10,682 bases of DNA from Marinosulfonomonas sp. (GTDB lineage: Bacteria; Pseudomonadota; Alphaproteobacteria; Rhodobacterales; Rhodobacteraceae): assembly GCA_026989405.1 (NCBI GenBank), contig JALSJL010000433.1, positions 1 through 10,682 of the forward strand. The letters run 5' to 3'. How positions within the stretch are numbered: the first letter of the stretch is position 1; each line of letters opens with the position of its first letter. The position numbers and the translations under genes are program-made. A model generated the notes under the pieces. The model did no database searches, was not told the DNA's origin, and worked only from the letters and a program-made list of their open reading frames with translations. Below, one piece after another: positions 5,218 to 10,682 of this stretch.

Positions 5218-6835
5218 CCAACGGCGCATGATTGCCGAAACCGGCAACTGGGATGCCATGCGCAGAGATTTTCGCTGGTCAATCCCCGAACGCCTGAATA
5301 TCGCCGAACGGTGCTGTGACAGCTGGGCGGGCACGGACCCGCGCCGGGTTGCGATACTTCATGTCGGCGACGATGGCAGCCTGCGCCCGTGGGATTACGG
5401 CCGGCTGCGCCAGGCTGCCGACGGGCTTGCGGCCAGCCTTGCCGCGCGTGGGGTCCGAAAGGGCGACCGGGTTGCGGTGCTGTTGCCGCAATGCCCGGAA
5501 GTCATGATCGCCCATTTTGCCGCCATGAAACTGGGCGCAATCGTGTTGCCGTTGTTCACGCTTTTTGGCGAAGACGCGCTGCGCTTTCGGCTGGCCGACA
5601 GCGGTGCACGGGCGCTGGTGACCGACGGCGCCAATATCGACAAGGTGATGGCCCTGGCGGCGGACCTGCCGGAACTGGAGGTGGTTTACAGCACGGGGCC
5701 GCGTGCGCGTGCGCCGGTTCTGAGCTTCTGGATGGAAATATCGCGCGCCAGAGGTCCGTGGAAAACGCTCGCGACCCTGGCTGACGACCCTGCGGTTCTC
5801 ATCTATACATCCGGCACCACTGGCCCGCCCAAGGGCGTGGTCCACGCGCATCGGTTTCTTCTGGGGCATTTGCCCTCTGTCGAGTGTCACCACGAAGGCT
5901 TTCCGCAGCCGGCTGACATCGGCTGGACGCCCGCGGATTGGGCCTGGATCGGCGGGTTGATGGACCTCGCCATGCCGTGCCTTTATTTCGGTGTGCCACT
6001 GGTCAGCCACCGCATGCGAAAATTCGACCCCGATGCCGCCTTTGAACTGGTCAGGACGCACCGTGTCCGCAACCTGTTTCTGCCCCCTACGGCGCTCAAG
6101 CTCATGCGGGCGGCGCGCGTTCCCGACGATCTGTCCATACGCTCCATTTCGTCAGGCGGTGAAAGCCTGGGGGCTGATTTGCTGGCCTGGGGGCAAGACG
6201 TGCTGGGCGCGCCGATCAACGAGATCTACGGCCAGACCGAATGCAATCTGGTTCTGGCGTCCTGCGCCGGCTCGATGGAGGTCCGGCCAGGGTCCATGGG
6301 GCGCGCGGTGCCGGGGTTCGAGGTGGAGATCATTGACACGGCCGGCCAGCCGTTGCCGCCCGGCACGCAGGGTGAGATCGGGGTGAAAGCGCCCAATCCG
6401 GTGATGTTTCTGGAATACTGGAACAAGCCCGATGCGACTGCCGCGAAATTCGTGAACGGCTGGTTGAAGACCGGAGACCTGGGCCTGCGCGACGAAGACG
6501 GGTATTTCACCTTCCTGGCCCGGGATGATGATGTCATCACCTCTGCCGGATACCGGATCGGGCCATCCGAAATCGAAAACTGCCTGAACGAACACCCGGA
6601 TGTGGTGATGTCTGCGGTTGTCGGCGCGCCCGATGCGCTTCGCACGCAGGTTGTCAAAGCATATGTGGTCTTGCGAGAAGGCGCCGACTGGGACGGATTG
6701 GAAGACCAACTGATCAACCGTGTCCGCCAACGTATCAGCCCGCATGTGGCGCCGCGTCAGATTGAAAGGCTGGACACATTGCCCATGACCGCGACCGGCA
6801 AGATCATGAGACGGGCGCTGCGCGACGGGGGCTGA
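5207..6835 (+). CDS. AMP-forming acyl-CoA synthetase (medium-chain/ACSM-like)
   Basis: ANL-superfamily ligase of 542 residues that activates a carboxylic acid with ATP to an acyl-adenylate and transfers it to CoA. Core motifs are complete: the P-loop YTSGTTGPPKG (200-210), the acid-binding region with GWTPADWAW, GGESLG, YGQTE (341-345), the hinge region WLKTGDLG (419-426) with DDDVITSAGYRIGPSEIE after it, and the catalytic lysine of the C-terminal domain in MTATGKIMR (K532). The N-terminal FRWSIPERLNIAERCCD is typical of bacterial relatives of medium-chain acyl-CoA synthetases. The acid substrate cannot be read from sequence; short/medium-chain or aromatic acids are plausible. ATG 5207 overlaps the lipoprotein gene by 11 bases with GGAA about 11 bases upstream; ATG 5228 is an alternative start that would remove seven residues. 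It converges on the AlkD-like gene 29 bases downstream, and I see no clear terminator there. Confidence 0.93.
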   Translation: MAPDQRRMIAETGNWDAMRRDFRWSIPERLNIAERCCDSWAGTDPRRVAILHVGDDGSLRPWDYGRLRQAADGLAASLAARGVRKGDRVAVLLPQCPEVMIAHFAAMKLGAIVLPLFTLFGEDALRFRLADSGARALVTDGANIDKVMALAADLPELEVVYSTGPRARAPVLSFWMEISRARGPWKTLATLADDPAVLIYTSGTTGPPKGVVHAHRFLLGHLPSVECHHEGFPQPADIGWTPADWAWIGGLMDLAMPCLYFGVPLVSHRMRKFDPDAAFELVRTHRVRNLFLPPTALKLMRAARVPDDLSIRSISSGGESLGADLLAWGQDVLGAPINEIYGQTECNLVLASCAGSMEVRPGSMGRAVPGFEVEIIDTAGQPLPPGTQGEIGVKAPNPVMFLEYWNKPDATAAKFVNGWLKTGDLGLRDEDGYFTFLARDDDVITSAGYRIGPSEIENCLNEHPDVVMSAVVGAPDALRTQVVKAYVVLREGADWDGLEDQLINRVRQRISPHVAPRQIERLDTLPMTATGKIMRRALRDGG

Positions 6836-6864
6836 GCAAATCGCGCACCGCGGGCTTCGACCGT

Positions 6865-7545
6865 TCAGTCTTGCAAATGTCGGGCCGCTTCCTTTCGTGC
6901 GAAGGGTTTCATCCGCTCGCCGTGTTCGCTCAGAAAGGCGCGGGTCCGTTCTTCATCATGCCTGGAAAGGTCACGCAGCCACCAGGCGACGGCCTTCTGA
7001 ATGAACCAGTCCTTGTCGTCGACATAGCCTGCCGCCCAGCCGAGTATGCGGTCGCGCGCCGCGAGTTCTTCGGGCTTGGGATGGTTCTGCTTGGTCCAGG
7101 GAAGGGTAAAGACCAACGCGGCCCGCCGGGTCCACATGTGCGAAGACTGCGTCCACCGGGCAACCTCGTCCAGCCGATCGGGCTGCGCCACCAGCCGTTT
7201 TTGCCCGGCAATTGCGGCGTGGTCAGCAATGGCCCAGCTGTCGAATTGCGCAACCCAGGACCTGATCAGGCCCCAGACCTGATCATCCGGGCGAATGCGG
7301 GCCTGGGTCAGCAGTTTGGCCGCCCCCTGGCGCGCCTCGAAAATGTCGGTCTCCCAAAGCTGCCCCGCAAGAGTGACCCGTGATGCGACATCCAGCGTCT
7401 GCCGCCACGTCTTCGTCAGTTCGTTGACAGCCGGGGTCGGGACGCCAAGATAGCGGCGCGTGGCCTTGTGGTAGGCGGCCATTTGCCTGGCGCGGCCGGG
7501 TTCTGCCTGCTGGGCGAGGGCATCAAGGGCCTCATCCAGGGTCAT
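6865..7545 (-). CDS. AlkD-like DNA alkylation repair protein (HEAT-repeat glycosylase family)
   Basis: 226-residue all-helical protein of the AlkD/AlkC DNA glycosylase family, which excises positively charged alkylated bases such as 3- and 7-methylpurines. Recognisable segments are YLGVPTPAVNELTK (32-45), LWETDIFEARQGAAKLL (63-79), WVAQFDSWAIADH (97-109), MWTRRAALVFTLPW (137-150) and DDKDWFIQKAVAWWLRDLS (176-194), close to the family pattern where this last block reads FIQKA..W.LR. R141 aligns with the DNA-contacting arginine of Bacillus AlkD. The catalytic aspartate is less certain: D102 and D108 are candidates, because the spacing differs from AlkD's WDSVD. The positively charged C-terminus RMKPFARKEAARHL is also typical. 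The start ATG overlaps the glmS stop as ATGA, so expression is probably coupled to glmS; no functional link to amino-sugar synthesis is known to me. Confidence 0.9.
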   Translation of the reverse strand: MTLDEALDALAQQAEPGRARQMAAYHKATRRYLGVPTPAVNELTKTWRQTLDVASRVTLAGQLWETDIFEARQGAAKLLTQARIRPDDQVWGLIRSWVAQFDSWAIADHAAIAGQKRLVAQPDRLDEVARWTQSSHMWTRRAALVFTLPWTKQNHPKPEELAARDRILGWAAGYVDDKDWFIQKAVAWWLRDLSRHDEERTRAFLSEHGERMKPFARKEAARHLQD

Positions 7546-9368
7546 TCAACGGTCACGGATTTTGCCAGATTGCGCGGCTGGTCAACGTCGGTTCCTTTGG
7601 CTACGGCCGCGTAATACGCCAGCAGTTGCGCTGGGACCGCATAGAGAATTGGCGCAAGAAGCTCTGAGATTTCGGGCATGGTCATCGTGATCCAGGTGCC
7701 GTCGCTTGCCTCGTGCGCGCCCCTGGCATCGGTGATCAGAACGATCTTGCCCTCGCGCGCCATGACTTCCTGCATGTTCGAAACCGTCTTGTCGAACAGC
7801 GCATCCCGCGGCGCCAACACGATGACCGGCACGCTGTCGTCGACAAGCGCAATCGGCCCGTGTTTCAGTTCGCCGCTGGCATAGCCCTCGGCATGGATAT
7901 AACTGATTTCCTTGAGCTTCAGCGCGCCCTCAAGGGCGATCGGGTACATTTTCCCGCGGCCCAGAAACAGGACGTCTTCGGCCTGCGCGACCTTGCGGGC
8001 CGCCATGTCGATCTGATCGGCCTGGTTGAGCGCCAGATTGAAAAGCCCGGGCAAAGCGCGCAGGCCTGACAGGTGGTCTGCCAGCGTGTCGGCATCCATT
8101 TCGCCGCGGTCCGCCGCCGCTTTCAGGGACAACGCGGCCAGCACGACAAGCTGACATGTAAACGCCTTGGTCGAGGCGACACCGATTTCGGTTCCGGCCA
8201 GAATGGGCAGCGCAAGATCGCTTTCGCGCGCAATCGAGCTTTCGGCAACATTGACCACCGCCACGATCCGCGCCGCCTTGCCCGACATGTATCGCAACGC
8301 CGCCAGCGTGTCGGCCGTTTCCCCGGACTGGCTGACGAAAATCGCCAGAGTGCGTTCGGGCACCGGTGGCTCGCGGTAGCGAAATTCACTGGCGACATCC
8401 ACATCGACCGGCAGCCGGGCGAATTGTTCCAGCCAGTATTTCGCCGTCAGACAGGCATAGTAGGCCGTGCCGCAAGCGACCATCGTGATGTGGTCGAACT
8501 CCGTGAAATCGAGCCCTCCTGACGGCAGCACAACTGTCTTTCCGTCAGCCGATACATAGTGGCTGACGGCCTCGCCCAGGACCGTTGGCTGTTCAAAGAT
8601 TTCCTTGGCCATGAAGTGCTTGAAGCCGCCCTTGTCGACCTGTGAGGCATCGATGTGAATTTTCTGGACATCGCGGTCGGCGCGATTTCCGGTTGCATCG
8701 AAGATTTCGACGCTGTGTCGCGTCAGGATCGCGCGGTCGCCTTCTTCAAGATAGGTGATCCGGTCGGTCATCGGCGCAAGCGCAATGGCATCCGAGCCCA
8801 CGAAGACTTCGCCGTCTCCGTGTCCGATAGCCAGTGGCGAACCCTTGCGCGCCGCGATCAAGAGATCATCTTCGCCCTGAAACAGGAAACACAATGCAAA
8901 TGCGCCCTCAAGCCGTGCGATGGTCTGCTCGGCTGCGTCGCGTGGGGGCAGCCCCTGATTGATGAAATGTTGTGCCAGAAGGGCGACGGTTTCCGTGTCG
9001 GTTTCTGTCCGGAACTCATGGCCCTTTGTGCTCAGGTCTTCACGAAGCTCGCGGAAATTCTCGATGATCCCATTGTGGACAACGGCCACCGGGCCGGCCT
9101 GGTGCGGGTGGGCGTTGCCGACACTGGGCGCACCATGCGTGGCCCAACGGGTGTGGCCGATCCCGGCCTTTCCCGAAAGCGGCTCATGCACAAGCAGGTC
9201 AGACAGGTTGACAAGCTTGCCCACGGCGCGCCGCCGATCCAGCGTCTTGTCGGCGTCAACCGTGGCAATGCCCGCGCTGTCATAGCCGCGATATTCCAGC
9301 CGTTTCAATGCCTCGACTAGGATCGGAGCCGCTTCGTGGTTTGACAGTATTCCAACAATCCCGCACAT
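7542..9368 (-). CDS. glmS: Glutamine-fructose-6-phosphate aminotransferase (isomerizing) GlmS
   Basis: Makes glucosamine-6-phosphate from fructose-6-phosphate and glutamine, the entry to UDP-GlcNAc for peptidoglycan and LPS. It is 608 residues, standard length. The N-terminal class II amidotransferase starts MCGIVGI, and Cys2 becomes the catalytic N-terminal cysteine after Met removal. Glutamine-site motifs are GHTRWATHG (71-79), HNGIIENF (98-105) and TETDTETV (121-128). The isomerase half has two SIS domains with ACGTAYYA (298-305), SQSGET (346-351), ALEGALKLKEI (478-488), GELKHGP (499-505) and the C-terminal RNLAKSVTVE with the active-site lysine K603. The frame continues upstream to 9422, but ATG 9368 gives the obligatory MCG start and has AAGGA (9377-9381) 8 bases before it. 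It overlaps the glmU stop by one base (TGATG) and the AlkD-like gene by four. With glmU directly upstream there is no room for a glmS ribozyme leader. Confidence 0.98.
   Translation of the reverse strand: MCGIVGILSNHEAAPILVEALKRLEYRGYDSAGIATVDADKTLDRRRAVGKLVNLSDLLVHEPLSGKAGIGHTRWATHGAPSVGNAHPHQAGPVAVVHNGIIENFRELREDLSTKGHEFRTETDTETVALLAQHFINQGLPPRDAAEQTIARLEGAFALCFLFQGEDDLLIAARKGSPLAIGHGDGEVFVGSDAIALAPMTDRITYLEEGDRAILTRHSVEIFDATGNRADRDVQKIHIDASQVDKGGFKHFMAKEIFEQPTVLGEAVSHYVSADGKTVVLPSGGLDFTEFDHITMVACGTAYYACLTAKYWLEQFARLPVDVDVASEFRYREPPVPERTLAIFVSQSGETADTLAALRYMSGKAARIVAVVNVAESSIARESDLALPILAGTEIGVASTKAFTCQLVVLAALSLKAAADRGEMDADTLADHLSGLRALPGLFNLALNQADQIDMAARKVAQAEDVLFLGRGKMYPIALEGALKLKEISYIHAEGYASGELKHGPIALVDDSVPVIVLAPRDALFDKTVSNMQEVMAREGKIVLITDARGAHEASDGTWITMTMPEISELLAPILYAVPAQLLAYYAAVAKGTDVDQPRNLAKSVTVE
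8542..8569 (-). repeat. 9-bp perfect hairpin inside glmS
   Basis: CCGTCAGCC (8542-8550) and GGCTGACGG (8561-8569) form a perfect 9-base stem with a 10-base loop. It lies within the glmS codons for residues 267-275 (AVSHYVSAD), between the amidotransferase and SIS domains. No U-run follows. It may be a fold in the mRNA or simply a codon coincidence; no role can be assigned. Confidence 0.4.
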
Positions 9369-10682
9369 CAATCCGATCCTTTTTGTTGTTTTTCCTTGCG
9401 AGACTTCAACTTTTCGAACCAACGCCGGGCAAAGCCGGCGATGTTTTCCTGCGCGGCGCGCGCGATCCCCAGACTGCCTTCGGGCACATCGCGATTGATC
9501 ACCGAACCGCTGGCCGTCATGGAATTGTCGCCAAGCTTCACCGGCGCCACGAGCATGGTGTCTGACCCCACAAAGACGTTTCGTCCAATGGTTGTCCGGT
9601 GCTTGTTCACGCCATCGTAGTTGCAGGTCACCGTGCCGGCGCCGATGTTGGATTTCTCGCCGATCTCGGCGTCGCCAATATAGCTCAGGTGATTGACCTT
9701 CGCTCCATCGCCGATCCGGGCGTTCTTGATTTCAACGAAATTTCCGATCCGGACATCGTTTGAAAGCTCGGCGCCGGGGCGCAGGCGGGCATACGGGCCC
9801 ACGATGGCCCCGGCGCCAACATGGCAGCCTTCGAGATGGCTGAAGGCCCGCACCGTGGCCTGGTTTTCCACCGTGACGCCCGGTCCGAAAACCACATGGG
9901 GTTCAATCGTGACGTCGCGGCCCAGGTGGGTGTCGAGCGCAAGAAAAACGGTCTCCGGCGCGGTCATGGTGACGCCGTTTTCAAGGGCTTCAGCCCGTGC
10001 GCGGGCCTGAAATTCAGCCTCGGCGCGGGCAAGTTCCTGCCGGGTGTTGATCCCGAGGGTTTCGTGTTCTTGACAGGTGACCGCCGTTGCCGACAACCCG
10101 CGGCTGGCGGCAATTTCCACAATATCGGTCAAGTAGTATTCGCCAGAGGCGTTGTCATTGTTCACGGCCTCGAGCAGATCAAAAAGCACCTCTGCATGCG
10201 CCATCATGATGCCGCTGTTGCACAGGTCGATCTTGCGCTGCTCGGCGTCGGCATCCTTGAATTCGACGATCCTGTCCAATCGATCCCCATCCATCACCAG
10301 GCGGCCATACCGGCCCGGATCCTGCGCCCGGAATCCCAGCACGACGACATCGTGTCTTGCGCGGGCCCGGGCCAGGTTCGCCAGCGTCTCGGGGCGGATG
10401 AACGGGGTGTCGCCGTAAAGCACGACAACGTCGCCTTCGAAATCAGCCAGGCTCGCACGGGCCTGTTTGACCGCATCGGCTGTGCCGTTCTGTTCGGGCT
10501 GGTCAACGATGACGGCCTCCGGGTCGAGGTCTCGGGCGGCTTTTGCCACCTCTTCACCCTTGTGACCAACCACAAGGATTGTCTTGTCGGCCCCCAGCGG
10601 CCGCGCGGCACTGAGGGCATGGGCAAACAGCGGGACCCCGCCAAGCCTGTGCAGGACCTTCGGCAGGTCGGAGTTCATTCTG
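9368..10682 (-). CDS. glmU: Bifunctional UDP-N-acetylglucosamine pyrophosphorylase / glucosamine-1-phosphate acetyltransferase GlmU, 5' end outside window
   Basis: Cytoplasmic enzyme that acetylates glucosamine-1-phosphate and couples the product to UTP, giving UDP-GlcNAc. Numbering here runs from the Met at 10678, which is internal: an in-frame Arg codon precedes it and GlmU begins with a nucleotide loop ending GTRM, so only about 15-20 residues are missing beyond the right edge. The uridyltransferase half shows DLPKVLH (4-10), PEQNGTADAV (61-70), YGDTPF (88-93, Mg-binding Asp), GRYGRLV (122-128), EFKDA (139-143), NSGIM (154-158) and NTR (211-213). The left-handed beta-helix acetyltransferase half starts near 235, with RLRPGAEL (298-305), GNFVEIKNA (312-320), the catalytic histidine in NHLSYIGD (H330), NIGAGTVTCNYDG (344-356) and GSVINRDVPEGSL (391-403). 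The C-terminus is lysine-rich. The last base of its TGA is the first base of the glmS ATG, so translation is coupled. Confidence 0.97.
   Translation of the reverse strand, partial: RMNSDLPKVLHRLGGVPLFAHALSAARPLGADKTILVVGHKGEEVAKAARDLDPEAVIVDQPEQNGTADAVKQARASLADFEGDVVVLYGDTPFIRPETLANLARARARHDVVVLGFRAQDPGRYGRLVMDGDRLDRIVEFKDADAEQRKIDLCNSGIMMAHAEVLFDLLEAVNNDNASGEYYLTDIVEIAASRGLSATAVTCQEHETLGINTRQELARAEAEFQARARAEALENGVTMTAPETVFLALDTHLGRDVTIEPHVVFGPGVTVENQATVRAFSHLEGCHVGAGAIVGPYARLRPGAELSNDVRIGNFVEIKNARIGDGAKVNHLSYIGDAEIGEKSNIGAGTVTCNYDGVNKHRTTIGRNVFVGSDTMLVAPVKLGDNSMTASGSVINRDVPEGSLGIARAAQENIAGFARRWFEKLKSRKEKQQKGSD

Noticed and set aside
4661..5334. Minus-strand open frames opposite the lipoprotein gene
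   Set aside because: They contradict the plus-strand gene with a proper signal peptide and lipobox, and their composition is that of antisense frames.
9369..9422. N-terminal extension of GlmS from 9422
   Set aside because: GlmS needs Cys directly after the initiator Met; MCGIVGI at 9368 meets this and has a ribosome binding site.
9369..9460. A glmS ribozyme or riboswitch leader
   Set aside because: The stretch upstream of glmS encodes the end of GlmU, with a one-base overlap, and I see no ribozyme core.
10676..10678. ATG at 10678 as the start of GlmU
   Set aside because: An in-frame Arg codon precedes it and the essential N-terminal nucleotide loop would be missing; this is the internal Met of the GTRM motif, so the gene begins outside the window.
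1..10682. CRISPR arrays, tRNA or rRNA genes, insertion sequences, phage or toxin-antitoxin genes
   Set aside because: I looked for direct repeats with spacers, cloverleaf-like stretches, transposase motifs and terminal repeats and saw none; nearly all bases are covered by recognisable genes.

Overview
The window is dense, GC-rich, gene-packed DNA from a Gram-negative bacterium. It is most likely an alphaproteobacterium of the Rhodobacterales/Roseobacter type. That placement is an inference from protein style (the AqpS-like aquaporin, the ArsR with C-terminal cysteines, the short lipoprotein with an EQFDTTS motif), from the GlmU/GlmS arrangement and from the codon bias. I see no rRNA, tRNA, CRISPR array, insertion sequence or phage gene, and no gene-free stretch longer than 190 bases.

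Left third (1-3628): a divergent cluster around a small ArsR-family repressor. Leftward from the control region run a zinc-dependent acyl-amino-acid deacylase (DoeB/AstE-AspA family), a PLP-dependent threonine-dehydratase-like enzyme and a MIP-family aquaporin that leaves the window at its left edge. They are joined by a 4-base ATGA overlap and a 9-base gap, so they look like one operon. Rightward run the repressor and a class I SAM-dependent methyltransferase. The 190-base divergent region holds two related 16-bp operator-like palindromes, each in the spacer of a plausible sigma-70-type promoter. The repressor (C-terminal Cys-Cys and a third Cys) and the aquaporin resemble an arsenic-resistance arsR-aqpS locus, whereas the two enzymes between them look like amino-acid or osmolyte catabolism, reminiscent of the ectoine/hydroxyectoine genes doeB/eutE and eutB. 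This mixture is the most unusual thing in the window.

Middle (3644-6835): moaA (GTP 3',8-cyclase, molybdenum cofactor synthesis) on the minus strand converges on the methyltransferase. Divergent from it are a short lipoprotein gene and an acyl-CoA synthetase of the AMP-forming family, which overlap by 11 bases and are probably co-transcribed.

Right third (6865-10682): a minus-strand run glmU-glmS-(AlkD-like DNA alkylation repair gene), with 1-base and 4-base stop/start overlaps. GlmS makes glucosamine-6-phosphate. GlmU makes UDP-GlcNAc after the GlmM step, which is not seen here. Together they feed peptidoglycan and LPS. glmU is cut at its 5' end by the right edge of the window. This part is ordinary housekeeping DNA apart from the coupled repair gene.
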